Shown piece after piece: positions 7,822-16,611 of a DNA stretch of 64,000 bases (positions are counted from its first letter, which is position 1; each line of letters begins with the position of its first letter). Origin of the DNA: Leifsonia shinshuensis. Its GTDB lineage: Bacteria; Actinomycetota; Actinomycetes; Actinomycetales; Microbacteriaceae. The notes under the pieces were generated by a model that searched no databases, was not told the origin of the DNA, and saw nothing but the letters and a program-made list of their open reading frames with translations. Both the position numbers and the translations under genes were made by a program. The stretch covers positions 3,224,001-3,288,000 of the forward strand of contig NZ_JAVDVK010000001.1 of assembly GCF_031456835.1 (NCBI RefSeq). The letters are read 5' to 3'.

Positions 7822-8685
7822 ATGCACACCACCACACGCTTCATAGCCGCTGCGGTCGCGACCGCAGCCGCCCTCGCGCTTGTCGGCTGTTCGGCCGCTT
7901 CCGGCCAATCCGGAGGCGGGAGCACCGCCGTCGCAACGGTTGCGCCGCCGGCCATCCGGAGTTCAGGCACGTTGTCGATCTGCACGACCAACCTCGGCTC
8001 GCCGCCGAACGTCTCGACCGATGCCAGCGGCGCACTGATCGGAAGCGAGATCGACCTGGCGAAGGCCCTAGCGGGTCGCCTGGGACTCAAGCCCGACTTC
8101 GTCACGGTCGACTTCTCCGCCCTCATCCCGAGCCTGCAAGCGAAGCAGTGCGACGTGATCATGTCGTCCCTGTACATCAAGCCGGCGCGTGAGAAGATCG
8201 TCGACTTCGTCCCGTACCTGACCTCGGCGTCCGGCGTCGCGGTGAAGAAGGGTTCCAAGAATGGGGTGACCGGACTGGACGACAGCCTATGCGGCAAGAA
8301 GGTCATGGTCACCGTCGGTACGACCGCGCAGTCGCTCGCCGAAGCGCAGTCCACCAAGTGCACCAGCGCAGGAAAGAGCGCGCTCGACATCAGCACCAAC
8401 AACCAGGCGACCGTCGGCTTCCAGCAGCTGGTGAACGGTCAGATCGACGCTTACATGGACACGGCCGAGCTGATCGGCTACTACCAGAAGCAGGGCACCG
8501 CAGGCATCCAGCTGGCGGGGAAGCCGACCGACTCGGTCGACATCGGAGCAGCCACGCTTAAGGGCGACTCGAATCTGCACACCGCCATCCAGAAAGCCTT
8601 CGACGATCTGGTGAGCTCGGGAGAGTACAAGAAGATCCTCACACAGTGGGGCCAGTACCAGCTCGCCTACGCACAGAAGGGCTGA
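7822..8685 (+). CDS. Polar amino acid ABC transporter, substrate-binding lipoprotein
   Basis: A 287-residue family-3 solute-binding protein. The signal peptide MHTTTRFIAAAVATAAALAL ends in the lipobox LVGC, so the mature protein is anchored to the outer face of the membrane. The mature part has the two-lobed SBP_bac_3 sequence, with GSEIDLAKALAGRLGLK near 73-89 and the hinge KPAREKIVDFVPYLTSASG. It delivers its ligand to the permease encoded four bases downstream. Its operon with a gamma-glutamyltransferase suggests a gamma-glutamyl compound, glutamate or cystine-like ligand; the specificity is not readable. Confidence 0.9.
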   Translation: MHTTTRFIAAAVATAAALALVGCSAASGQSGGGSTAVATVAPPAIRSSGTLSICTTNLGSPPNVSTDASGALIGSEIDLAKALAGRLGLKPDFVTVDFSALIPSLQAKQCDVIMSSLYIKPAREKIVDFVPYLTSASGVAVKKGSKNGVTGLDDSLCGKKVMVTVGTTAQSLAEAQSTKCTSAGKSALDISTNNQATVGFQQLVNGQIDAYMDTAELIGYYQKQGTAGIQLAGKPTDSVDIGAATLKGDSNLHTAIQKAFDDLVSSGEYKKILTQWGQYQLAYAQKG

Positions 8686-8688
8686 CGC

Positions 8689-9486
8689 GTGAGCTTCGAC
8701 TGGGCGTTCTTCTGGAAGAACCTGCTGACACCTGGTGCACCCTTCCTGCAGGGGCTCGTCCTCACAATCGTGATCTCGGTGCTGGCGATGGTCGGCGCCC
8801 TGGTGGTCGGTCTGGTGATCGCACTGATGAGGCGATCGCGCTTCGCTCCGCTCAAGGTCGTCGCCAGCTTCTACATCTGGCTGATCCGGGGAACGCCGCT
8901 GCTCGTGCAGCTCGTCCTGATCTACACCGGGTTCGCGGCGGCGAACGTCTTCCGGTTCGAGGATGTGGAGCTGGGCGGTCTCCTGGTGAAGGCGGCAGTA
9001 CAGGCCGCCATCGTCGGACTCGTCGTCAACGAGAGCGCCTACATCTCCGAGATCATCCGCGCCGGCCTCGACTCGGTCCCGATCGGGCAAAGCGAAGCGG
9101 CTGAGGCGCTCGGGATGTCGGGAGGCTCGGCGATGCGGTGGATCATCCTGCCGCAGGCCCTCCGGCTGATGGTCCCGCCGCTGGGCAACTCGTTCAACGG
9201 GCTGATGAAGAGCACGTCGATCCTCAGCGTCATCGGGGTCTCCGAGATGTTCCTGGTCTCCCAGAGCATCAGCGCGGCCACGTTCCGCACCTTCGAGATC
9301 TTCGCGGTCGTCGCCATCTACTACCTCGCACTGACCACCGTCTGGACGGTGGTTCAGGCCTCCATCGAGAAGCGGTTGAACGCGCGCGTCGGGATCGAAG
9401 CGACGGTCTCGCCGTGGCAGCGGCTCTTCGGCGGCCGCCGCGGAGTGCCGCTCACCCCCATCGCCGTCCCCCAGCAGGAGCTCTGA
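8689..9486 (+). CDS. Amino acid ABC transporter permease
   Basis: A 265-residue membrane protein of the HisMQ/GlnP type. Several hydrophobic helices flank the cytoplasmic EAA loop, which here reads [22 protein letters not shown] in two parts around residue 125-147, the contact site for the ATPase. The family motif [14 protein letters not shown] is near residue 63-76. It starts with GTG three bases after the binding-protein stop and is followed one base later by the ATPase gene. The single permease probably forms a homodimer. Confidence 0.9.
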   Translation: MSFDWAFFWKNLLTPGAPFLQGLVLTIVISVLAMVGALVVGLVIALMRRSRFAPLKVVASFYIWLIRGTPLLVQLVLIYTGFAAANVFRFEDVELGGLLVKAAVQAAIVGLVVNESAYISEIIRAGLDSVPIGQSEAAEALGMSGGSAMRWIILPQALRLMVPPLGNSFNGLMKSTSILSVIGVSEMFLVSQSISAATFRTFEIFAVVAIYYLALTTVWTVVQASIEKRLNARVGIEATVSPWQRLFGGRRGVPLTPIAVPQQEL

Positions 9487-9487
9487 C

Positions 9488-10282
9488 GTGAACGACACGA
9501 ACACCATGGGCGCGGATGCGGCCCCCCTCGTCAGCGCGCACAACGTCTGTCGCAGCCTCGGCGGTCGAGAGATCCTCCGTGAGGTCTCCCTCGAGGTCCG
9601 GCCGGGTGAGGTCGTCGTGCTCGTCGGGCCGTCCGGCGCAGGGAAGACCACCTTCCTCCGCACCATGAACGGCCTGGAGACCATCGACCGGGGCGACCTC
9701 CTCGTCGCCGGGCAGCCGGTCGGCTACCGGGTGACTGGCGACGGCAAGCGCACGGCCGCATCCCGCACGGCCCTCATGCGGCAGCGGCAGGAGATCGGCT
9801 TCGTCTTCCAGCACTTCAACCTGTTCCCCCACATGACGGCGCTGGAGAACATCTGGCACGCCCCCGTGCGGGTTCGTGGCGTGGCGAAGAAGGAGGCGCT
9901 CGCGCAAGCCGAGGCGCTCCTCGCCAGGGTGGGGCTGTCCGACAAGGCCGATGCCCGTCCGAACAAGCTGTCGGGCGGCCAGCAACAGCGTGTCGCCATC
10001 GCCCGAGCGCTGGCCATGCGCCCGCGGCTGATGCTCTTCGACGAGCCGACCAGTGCTCTCGACCCGGAGATGATCGGCGAGGTGCTCGACGTGATGCGGG
10101 AGCTCGCCGCCGTCGACATGACTATGGTCGTCGTCACCCACGAGATGGGGTTCGCCCGCGAGGTCGCGGACCGCGTCGTCGTCATGGATGCGGGCAGCAT
10201 CATCGAGGTCGCCACACCGGCCGACCTCTTCGCTTCCCCGCAGCATCCACGGACTCAGGCCTTCCTGTCGAAGATCCTCTGA
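9488..10282 (+). CDS. Amino acid ABC transporter ATP-binding protein
   Basis: A 264-residue ATPase of the GlnQ/HisP class. Walker [10 protein letters not shown] is near residue 53-61, the Q-loop [13 protein letters not shown] follows, then signature [15 protein letters not shown] and Walker [13 protein letters not shown] with the switch histidine in VVTHEMGFA. It powers the transporter encoded by the two preceding genes. The GTG start is one base after the permease stop. The gamma-glutamyltransferase gene follows after 44 bases, on the same transcript by position. Confidence 0.93.
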   Translation: MNDTNTMGADAAPLVSAHNVCRSLGGREILREVSLEVRPGEVVVLVGPSGAGKTTFLRTMNGLETIDRGDLLVAGQPVGYRVTGDGKRTAASRTALMRQRQEIGFVFQHFNLFPHMTALENIWHAPVRVRGVAKKEALAQAEALLARVGLSDKADARPNKLSGGQQQRVAIARALAMRPRLMLFDEPTSALDPEMIGEVLDVMRELAAVDMTMVVVTHEMGFAREVADRVVVMDAGSIIEVATPADLFASPQHPRTQAFLSKIL

Positions 10283-10326
10283 GCGAACCGGCTGCTCCAC
10301 CGCTGCCTCCGAAACAAGGAAGAACC

Positions 10327-11892
10327 ATGCCTGCCACCACCCTCACCGGCGCTGTCGCCACTCCGCACTCCGCGGCCACCCGCTCAGCGGAGCGGGCCTT
10401 CGAGCGCGGTGGGAACGCCCTTGATGCCGCGCTTGCCGCCGCCGCCACCCTCAGCGTCGTCTACCCGCACAACGTCAGCATCGGCGGCGACCTCATCGCG
10501 CTGGTACGCAATCCCTCCGGTCGCACCCTGTGCGTGAACGCCTCCGGCCCGACGGGGTACGCGGTCGACCCGGCCAGGCTCCGTGATGCGCACGGCGAGA
10601 CCCTGCCGTATCGCGGCATCGACACCGTTACGGTGCCTGGTGCGGTGCGCGGCTGGGACGCGATCCACCGGATGGGCGGGCAGCGACCGTGGGACGAACT
10701 CTTCGCCGACGCGGTCTCCGCCGCGCGCGACGGCATGACCGTCTCGCGCTCGCTGGCTGCGGCGTTCGCCGAGGAGCGGGACGCCATCCGATTCGACCCG
10801 GGGTTCGGGGAGGTGTTCCTGCCCGGCGGGCGCCTGCCGGCTCTGGGGGACGTCCTGCGTCAGAGCGCGCTGGCCGACACCCTTGACACGCTGCGCAGTG
10901 AGGGCGCATCGGCACTCTACGACGGGTCGTTGACCGCCTCCTTCGTCGGCGGGCTGACCGCCTTGGGCTCGCCGATCGGGTACGCGGACCTCATGCTCTT
11001 CCACCCGGAGATCGCCGAGCCGCTGTCCGGCCGTTTCCGCGGCCTCGACCTGCTCACCAGCCCGCCGAACACCCACGGGTTCGTGCTCCTGCGCGTACTG
11101 GAAGAACTGGAGAGAAATGGTGTCCTCGACCCGTTGGGGGCGTCGTTCGGGACGATGATGGAACGATTCTTCGAAGCCAACGCCGTTCGTGACGAGTACC
11201 TAGGCGACCCGCGTCTCAGCCACGGCAGCACGGCCTCCCTCTTCGAGGAGACCGCCGAGGCGTCGACGGAGGCGGTCGCGCCGGGCTTCCGGCCGCCCCG
11301 GGGTGACACCGTCGGCATTGCGGCGTCGGACTCCTCGGGCTGGTCGGTGTCGCTCATCCAGAGCGTGTACCACGCCTTCGGCGCCGCCGTCGTCGAGCCG
11401 GCCACCGGCATCCTCCTGCACAACCGCGGCACCAGCTTCTCGCTCGACCCGGACTCGCCGAACGCACTGGCGCCGGGAAAGCGACCTCTGCACACCCTGA
11501 TGCCGGTGATCGTCACCGAAGGCGGGGCTGTCCGCTACGTCTCGGCTGTGATGGGCGGGCAGGGGCAGCCGCAGATCCATGCCCAGACCCTGCTCCAGGC
11601 GATGGCCGGGATGACGGCAGTCGAAGCGGTCTCCGCCCCGCGGGCCGTGGTCGGCGCGCAGCGAGACGGGGACCGGGCGTCAGCGGTCTACGCGGAGGAC
11701 GATCTCGCCGCTGGTGCCCGGCTTTCGCTCGACCGCACCGGCCTCAGCATCACCCCGACGCCCCGCCTCAGCGAGCTGGTGGGCCACGCCAACCTCATCG
11801 TGGTCGGGCACGCCGGGTCAATGGATGCGGGGAGTGACCCGCGCTCCGATGGTGCGGCCAGCGTGCGTTCGTATCCCGCGGAAGCTGCATGA
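10327..11892 (+). CDS. Gamma-glutamyltransferase family protein
   Basis: A 521-residue Ntn-hydrolase precursor that cleaves gamma-glutamyl bonds (glutathione and related compounds) after self-processing. The processing site is most likely before Thr328 in RGDTVGIAASD, followed by the family pattern SVSLIQSVYHAFGA and later RPLHTLMPVI and MGGQGQPQ. I see no clear signal peptide, so the enzyme may work in the cytosol on imported gamma-glutamyl compounds, which fits its place behind an amino acid transporter. The ATG has an AAGGAAG ribosome site. The stop overlaps the next start (ATGA). Confidence 0.88.
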   Translation: MPATTLTGAVATPHSAATRSAERAFERGGNALDAALAAAATLSVVYPHNVSIGGDLIALVRNPSGRTLCVNASGPTGYAVDPARLRDAHGETLPYRGIDTVTVPGAVRGWDAIHRMGGQRPWDELFADAVSAARDGMTVSRSLAAAFAEERDAIRFDPGFGEVFLPGGRLPALGDVLRQSALADTLDTLRSEGASALYDGSLTASFVGGLTALGSPIGYADLMLFHPEIAEPLSGRFRGLDLLTSPPNTHGFVLLRVLEELERNGVLDPLGASFGTMMERFFEANAVRDEYLGDPRLSHGSTASLFEETAEASTEAVAPGFRPPRGDTVGIAASDSSGWSVSLIQSVYHAFGAAVVEPATGILLHNRGTSFSLDPDSPNALAPGKRPLHTLMPVIVTEGGAVRYVSAVMGGQGQPQIHAQTLLQAMAGMTAVEAVSAPRAVVGAQRDGDRASAVYAEDDLAAGARLSLDRTGLSITPTPRLSELVGHANLIVVGHAGSMDAGSDPRSDGAASVRSYPAEAA

Positions 11893-12573
11893 TGGCGGAC
11901 GGGAATGCGCGACAGCGAGACCTGACCGTGATGCTGATGCTCGCGCTCACCCTTCTCCACCGGGATCGTGGATGCTGTCGGCTACCTCGGGCTGGACAAG
12001 GTCTTCGCCGGCAACATGACCGGCAACGTCGTGGTGCTCGGCATGGCGCTGGCCGGTGCGGACGGCCTGCCCTGGGTGGGCCCCCTCATCGCCCTCTTCG
12101 CCTTCATGGCCGGCGCGGTGATCGGCGGGCGGACGCTGCGTCGGGAGTCGACGGGGTGGAACACCCGCACCAGCTGGTCGTTCACCGCTGTCGCCGTCGC
12201 CCTCCTGCTGCTCACGGCGGTGACGATCGTGACGGGAGGAGTCCCGCCCAAGCCGTGGGAGTTCGCCATTACGACGCTGCTGGCGGCGACCATGGGTTTC
12301 CAGGCCGCAGTCGCCCGACACCTCGCCGTGAAGGATGTCACCACGGTGGTGGTGACCTCGACGCTGACCGGCCTCGCGGCGGACTCGCGGCTCGCGGGCG
12401 GCTCCGGCCAGCCCTGGCGCCGTCGAGTCGCGGCCGTTGCGCTGATCGCTCTGGGAGCTCTCGTCGGCGCCCTTCTTCTCCGTCTGAACATCGCGGCGCC
12501 GCTCGGGCTCGCCGCTGTCATTAGCGCGGTGGCAGCCGTGGTCGGGCACAGCGCGGCTCACGCGGAGAAGTAG
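11889..12573 (+). pseudogene. DUF1275 (YoaK-like) membrane protein gene with a frameshift
   Basis: The first 21 codons (MMADGNARQRDLTVMLMLAL and T) end at 11951. The family sequence then continues in another frame from 11953 as FSTGIVDAVGYLGL, FAGNMTGNVV and so on to 12573. One extra C in the run at 11950-11952 explains it. Restored, the protein would be about 227 residues with six or so membrane helices, the normal DUF1275 size. It overlaps the gamma-glutamyltransferase stop by ATGA and so belonged to that operon. It is either a real mutation or a base-call error; the downstream part could still start at the GTG at 11968, but without the first helix. Confidence 0.8.
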
Positions 12574-12830
12574 GTGATCCAGAACCGGGCCGGTGTGGTG
12601 TCGCCGTACGGGATGGCCATCTCCGCGACTGGAGCCCGGTTCAGAGAAGCGGTTCTCCTGGAAGTCGCGGAGGGTAACCTTGTTGAGCACCAGACCTCGT
12701 GCGCGTTGAAACCGACCCGGAACTTCCAGTTCTCCCACTAAATCGCCTGGACGTCGACCCCGAAGCTCAGCCCGTCGGGCTGCGTGATCTCGATAGGCTT
12801 GGGGCGAGGAATCCCTCCGGGATGCGATAC
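12571..12830 (-). pseudogene. Degenerate fragment of a copper amine oxidase
   Basis: Minus-strand pieces in three frames join into one recognisable stretch: KPIEITQPDGLSFGVDVQAI, stop, WENWKFRVGFNAHE, then GLVLNKVTLRDFQENRF, then SLNRAPVAEMAIPYGDTT and ARFWITYF. This is the start of the catalytic domain of primary-amine oxidases (tyramine oxidase type). It contains an in-frame TAG and at least two frameshifts, and both ends of the gene are missing, including the topaquinone site. It is a gene fossil lying between the DUF1275 gene and the sugar-acid operon. Confidence 0.7.
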
Positions 12831-12869
12831 GCGCGGCCTGGAATGAGCTCTTGGCTCTCGCTGGGCAAT

Positions 12870-13025
12870 CTAGCCGCCTGATCTGTCCTCCGCTCGCGCC
12901 CGCTTGTATTTTGAAGCGGCAGCAAAGTCACCGAAGTATTCCGGGGGATACGGGCGCTCTCTGAGATGTGCTCGCCATGCGCCAAAAAAGCGTTCAAACA
13001 GAATGGCCGACCGGTTCATCCACAT
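12870..13025 (-). CDS. Possible small protein or gene remnant
   Basis: A 51-codon frame, MWMNRSAILFERFFGAWRAH onward to SKYKRARAEDRSGG, ends in TAG and begins 33 bases after the kinase stop. The frame is open further upstream into the kinase gene. The composition (aromatic, tyrosine/proline-rich centre, charged end) looks coding rather than random, but I do not recognise a family. It may be the tail of a lost gene, like the amine oxidase debris beside it. Confidence 0.2.
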   Translation of the reverse strand: MWMNRSAILFERFFGAWRAHLRERPYPPEYFGDFAAASKYKRARAEDRSGG

Positions 13026-13057
13026 CCGAAGCGTGACGCCAAGATGACTGGCCGCGC

Positions 13058-14020
13058 TCAGCGCGAAACAGGGTCAACCTGCTCCATTAGCTCTAGCTCG
13101 CCGGGCCGCACATAGCTTTCCCAGTCTCCGAGCCCCAGGCACGCAAACGCGCCTGCGCGGGTGGCGGTCTCCAGGCGCGCCAGGAGATCGCCACCGAGAA
13201 GTAGCTCGGCCAGATAGCCGGCGACAAACGCGTCACCCGCCCCGACGGTGTCGACCGGGCGAATCTGTGCGGCGGGAAACGCCACGTGCCGCCCCTCCGA
13301 GAGCGTGACGCTGCCGGCAGCTCCGCGCTTGATTACCGCCGTCGATGGTCCGAGCGCGCAGATTCGCTCGGCGAGAGCGTCAGGGTTGCCGGGGCCGACC
13401 AGTAGTTCGGCCTCGGCCTCGCCGGCGAAGACGATCTGGGATCGCTCAGCTATTCGCTGGTAGACGATCCTCGGGTTCCGCCCGCGCCACAGCGCGCTGC
13501 GGTGATTGACATCGAACGACACCGCGACGCCCGCATCGGAAGCTAAATCGATGGCGCGGAACACGGCTCTCTCTGCCGAGTCGGACAACGCGGGTGTGAT
13601 CCCGGTGACGTGAAGCACGCCTGCACCGGAGAGCAGGCTCGCCTCGATGTCGTCGACATCCAGGCGGCTACCCGCACTGTGCGCTCGCGCATACGTCACG
13701 GCACTGTGCCCGGGGATGCGTGTCTCTTTCACCATCAGGCCGGTGTGGGCAAGTGGATCGATGATCCCGTGGGTGCGGACGCCCTCGGCGCGCAATTCTC
13801 TCAGTATCTTTCGGCCGGCCGCGTCGTCGCCGACGCGTCCGATCCATGCTGCTCCGACGCCGAGCCGCGCGACGCCGATCGCGACGTTGCTCTCTGCACC
13901 GCCCATCGCGAAGTGGTACTGGTCGACCAGTTCGCCGGGGCCGCTGTGCGAGGCGCGGAACAGTCCCATCGTCTCGCCGAGGGTCACGAGGGTCGGCGTC
14001 CCTTCAGAATCCATCATCAC
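13058..14020 (-). CDS. kdgK: PfkB-family sugar kinase, probable 2-dehydro-3-deoxygluconokinase
   Basis: A 320-residue ribokinase-fold enzyme. The N-terminal GGAESNVAIGVARLG and the C-terminal PfkB signature DTVGAGDAF, with the catalytic base Asp263, are intact. The start of the chain (TLVTLGETMGLFR) and the neighbouring KDPG aldolase gene point to phosphorylation of 2-keto-3-deoxygluconate to KDPG with ATP. It is the last gene of the four-gene minus-strand unit and overlaps the aldolase stop by four bases. The start could be any of the first three ATG codons. Confidence 0.85.
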   Translation of the reverse strand: MMMDSEGTPTLVTLGETMGLFRASHSGPGELVDQYHFAMGGAESNVAIGVARLGVGAAWIGRVGDDAAGRKILRELRAEGVRTHGIIDPLAHTGLMVKETRIPGHSAVTYARAHSAGSRLDVDDIEASLLSGAGVLHVTGITPALSDSAERAVFRAIDLASDAGVAVSFDVNHRSALWRGRNPRIVYQRIAERSQIVFAGEAEAELLVGPGNPDALAERICALGPSTAVIKRGAAGSVTLSEGRHVAFPAAQIRPVDTVGAGDAFVAGYLAELLLGGDLLARLETATRAGAFACLGLGDWESYVRPGELELMEQVDPVSR

Positions 14021-14676
14021 AGGACTGTCTGCCGGTCGAGACCGGGTCCCATGGCGGTCGCCGCCAACTCAGTCGCTTCGCGCGCCCGCTGCGCGATCGT
14101 ATCGAATCGTCCGGCGCGAATCAGCTCCGCGGGCACCATCCAGCTACCGCACACTGCGGGAACCTGGGGATGGCGAAGATACTCCGCAAGGTTTTGCGGA
14201 GACACACCGCCGCTCGGAATGAAATGCATACCGAGGAACGGTGCTGACAGCGCACGGATCGTCTCGATACCGCCCAACCGGTCCGCCGGAAAGAATTTGA
14301 CAGCGTCAATTCCTGCCCGCATGGCGCGTTGCACCTCGGTCGCGGTTGCGGTGCCGGGCAGTGGTTCCAGCCCGCTGCTTTGCATCCGTTCGACGAGCTC
14401 GTCGTCGAAGCCCGGACTGACCGCGAAGCGCGCTCCGGCCGCGGCGACTTCCTTCAGTTGGCCCGGATGCACGACGGTCCCGGCACCGACCATGAACACG
14501 TCGCCCAGCGTAGAGGCGATAGCGGCTATGGAGGCCACGCCGGCGGGTGTACGCAGGGTGATCTCTGCGCAGAGGATTCCTCCGCTCATGAGCGCGTGCG
14601 CGAGTTCGACTGCCGCAGCAGCGTCTTCGATCACGACGACGGGAATCACCGGAGGCCACTCGAATACGTCACTCAT
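14017..14676 (-). CDS. eda: KDPG/KHG aldolase (class I)
   Basis: A 219-residue TIM-barrel aldolase that splits 2-keto-3-deoxy-6-phosphogluconate into pyruvate and glyceraldehyde 3-phosphate. The Schiff-base lysine is Lys127 in AVKFFPAD; the upstream GAGTVVHPGQL and SPGFD, and the downstream FIPSGGV, are family motifs. The ATG at 14676 (MSDVFEWPP) overlaps the stop of the SDR gene. The longer open frame upstream is a shadow of that SDR gene. With the kinase it forms the end of an Entner-Doudoroff-like branch. Confidence 0.92.
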   Translation of the reverse strand: MSDVFEWPPVIPVVVIEDAAAAVELAHALMSGGILCAEITLRTPAGVASIAAIASTLGDVFMVGAGTVVHPGQLKEVAAAGARFAVSPGFDDELVERMQSSGLEPLPGTATATEVQRAMRAGIDAVKFFPADRLGGIETIRALSAPFLGMHFIPSGGVSPQNLAEYLRHPQVPAVCGSWMVPAELIRAGRFDTIAQRAREATELAATAMGPGLDRQTVL

Positions 14677-15428
14677 CTGCCGAGCCACCCTCCGTCGACC
14701 GGGAGCACGATGCCCGAGACGTAGTCCGATGCGCGGGATGCCAAGAAGACCGTCGCGCCTGCGAGATCGCCCGGTTCGCCCCAGCGACCTGCGGGGATCC
14801 GCTCCAGGATGCTGCGCGAGCGGTCCGCGTCGGAGCGCAATGCCGCGGTGTTGTCGGTCGTGATGTACCCGGGCGCGATCGCGTTGACGTTCACGCCGCT
14901 GGCAGCCCACTCGTTGGCGAGCGCCTTGGTCAGACCCGCGATGCCCGACTTCGCGGCCGTGTACCCGGGCACGTTGATGCCCCCTTGGAAGCTCAGCAGA
15001 GAGGCCGTGAAGATGATCTTGCCACGTCCGCGTTCGAGCATTCCCCGGCCGACCTGCTGGGTGAGCTGGAACTGGCTCGTCAAGTTCACCTGCAGCACGC
15101 GGTCCCATGACGACATGGGGTGGTCCGCGGCGGGAGCGCGCTCGATGGTTCCCGCGTTGTTGACGAGGATGTCCACGCGCCGGGGGGAGAGGTCTTCCGC
15201 GAGCGAGCGAATGGCATCAGCGTCCGCGAAGTCGCACGAGACCGACTCGAACGATCCGCCCGCCGAGGTGATCGCACGCTCGACATCGCTACCCGGGGTG
15301 AGCGTCGCGCTCACCCCGATGATGTGGGCTCCCGCTGACGCGAGCGCCTCCGCCATCGCGCGCCCGATGCCCCGGCTGGCGCCGGTGACGACGGCAGTGG
15401 TCCCCGTTAGGTCGAACAGCGCCGTCAT
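14673..15428 (-). CDS. kduD: SDR oxidoreductase, KduD-like
   Basis: A 251-residue classical SDR. The cofactor motif GASRGIG is at 16-22, NNAG at 90-93, and the catalytic triad is Ser143, Tyr156, Lys160. The strings FQGGINVPGYTAAKSG, NVNAIAPGYITTDNTAAL and VDGGWLGR are characteristic of 2-deoxy-D-gluconate / 5-dehydro-4-deoxy-uronate (KduI-KduD) dehydrogenases. It would make or consume 2-keto-3-deoxygluconate beside the kinase and aldolase. A related role, oxidation of 2-keto-3-deoxy-L-fuconate, cannot be excluded given the fucose genes nearby. It overlaps both neighbours by four bases. Confidence 0.82.
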   Translation of the reverse strand: MTALFDLTGTTAVVTGASRGIGRAMAEALASAGAHIIGVSATLTPGSDVERAITSAGGSFESVSCDFADADAIRSLAEDLSPRRVDILVNNAGTIERAPAADHPMSSWDRVLQVNLTSQFQLTQQVGRGMLERGRGKIIFTASLLSFQGGINVPGYTAAKSGIAGLTKALANEWAASGVNVNAIAPGYITTDNTAALRSDADRSRSILERIPAGRWGEPGDLAGATVFLASRASDYVSGIVLPVDGGWLGR

Positions 15429-16456
15429 CGGGCGACGCCCGTGCCGGAAACATCAACCAGCACTTTCATCGCTTCCCCCGACTCGAGCGCACCGAAAGCC
15501 TCGTTGGTCTGCGCCAGGTCGACGATGCGGCTGATCAGCGCGCCGGTGGGGATGACCCCGCCGGCGACCAGTTCAACTGCCCTCTCGAAGTCGGCGCGCG
15601 TGTATACGCGCGCCCCCAGGATGCGCAGTTCGCGCCAGAACACCCGCTGCAGGTCGACGGCGCGCGGTTGCGGGTGGATGGCGACGACCACCAGCGTGCC
15701 GCGCACCTTCGGCAGCGACGTGGCACTGGCGACCGCGGCGGCAGCGCCGGAGACTTCGAACACCACATCAGCGCCGGCATCGCCGGTCCACTCGTTGACA
15801 GCCTGTGTGAGGTCCTGTGCTGCGGGGTCGAGCGTGCGAAAGCCCAGATCGGCGATCTGCGCCCGGCGGCGCTCGTCGAGTTCGACGACGACGACCTCGG
15901 CACCCTCGTTGCGAGCCACAGTGGCGATGAGCACTCCGATCGGCCCGCCACCGAGCACCACCACCCGGTCGCCCGCGACGAGCTCGGACCGCCGGACGTC
16001 GTGCACTGCGACGGCCACCGGCTCGACGAGCGCCGCCTCATCGAGGGCCAGCGAGGCCGGGAGGCGCACCAGAGTCTCCTGAGGGACGTTCCAGCGTTCC
16101 TGGAGCGCTCCGGGAGAGTCGATCCCAATGAAGTCGAGGTTCTGGCAGATGTGCTCGTTGCCTGCGAGACAGGCCGGGCAGGTGCCATCCCAGGAGAGCG
16201 GCATGACCGTGACACGGTCACCCTCGGTCCAGTTCTCGACGCCCTCGCCCACCGCAGTGATCACGCCGCTCATCTCGTGGCCGAATGTCAGAGGGGTCTC
16301 CACTCGCGCATCCATATGGCCGTGATAGATGTGCAAATCAGTACCGCACAGACCGGCGAAAGCCACCGAGATCTGCACCTCGCCCCGGCGGGGCGGATAT
16401 TCAGGTACATCCGCAACAGCGAGCTGCTGAGCGGAGAGGTATTGCAGAGCGCGCAT
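15425..16456 (-). CDS. Zinc-dependent medium-chain alcohol dehydrogenase
   Basis: A 343-residue MDR enzyme of the sorbitol/threonine dehydrogenase type. Catalytic zinc ligands are the Cys in FAGLCGTD (residue 37) and the His-Glu of GHEMSG; the Rossmann motif is GGGPIGVL. The structural-zinc lobe reads GTCPACLAGNEHIC, with three visible cysteines instead of the usual four. It should oxidise a sugar or polyol with NAD. It is first in the adh-kduD-eda-kdgK unit and is divergent from a sugar ABC transporter. The shared 155-base gap contains two related palindromic sites. Confidence 0.85.
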   Translation of the reverse strand: MRALQYLSAQQLAVADVPEYPPRRGEVQISVAFAGLCGTDLHIYHGHMDARVETPLTFGHEMSGVITAVGEGVENWTEGDRVTVMPLSWDGTCPACLAGNEHICQNLDFIGIDSPGALQERWNVPQETLVRLPASLALDEAALVEPVAVAVHDVRRSELVAGDRVVVLGGGPIGVLIATVARNEGAEVVVVELDERRRAQIADLGFRTLDPAAQDLTQAVNEWTGDAGADVVFEVSGAAAAVASATSLPKVRGTLVVVAIHPQPRAVDLQRVFWRELRILGARVYTRADFERAVELVAGGVIPTGALISRIVDLAQTNEAFGALESGEAMKVLVDVSGTGVAR

Positions 16457-16469
16457 AAGTTCTCCATTG

Positions 16470-16487
16470 GTATGACGTCATATGAGA
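16470..16487. promoter_or_regulatory. GntR-type operator near the dehydrogenase start
   Basis: TATGACGTCATA (16471-16482) is a perfect palindrome and the block through GTCATATG matches the half-site seen before the GntR gene at 29.6 kb. It lies about 15 bases upstream of the minus-strand operon start, where a repressor would block it. Confidence 0.45.
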
Positions 16488-16521
16488 CTAGCACCGTGTT
16501 CGGCAGGGCGGGAGACGCTCG

Positions 16522-16550
16522 TTGTGCATAGGTCACATGTATGATCTAAT
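16522..16550 (+). promoter_or_regulatory. Promoter with embedded 17-bp operator for the sugar ABC transporter
   Basis: TTGTGC (16522-16527) and TCTAAT (16545-16550) are separated by 17 bases and form a plausible -35/-10 pair. The spacer is filled by CATAGGTCACATGTATG (16527-16543), which recurs with few changes at 24202-24218 and 29621-29637. Binding there would occlude RNA polymerase, so this reads as a repressor site. Confidence 0.55.
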
Positions 16551-16611
16551 GACGTGGTGGGCCGCGGAGCGCGGCTCGTCGTCAAAGTCGTCGACCAGAC
16601 AAGGACCCGAA

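Noticed and set aside
11940..11960. Programmed ribosomal frameshifting in the DUF1275 gene
   Set aside because: No slippery heptamer or downstream structure stands out, and the family does not use frameshifting; a simple one-base insertion explains it.
14673..15428. Calling this SDR the 2-keto-3-deoxy-L-fuconate dehydrogenase outright
   Set aside because: Its strongest motif agreement is with KduD-type enzymes and it is coupled to KDPG aldolase and KDG kinase; the fucose role is kept only as an alternative.
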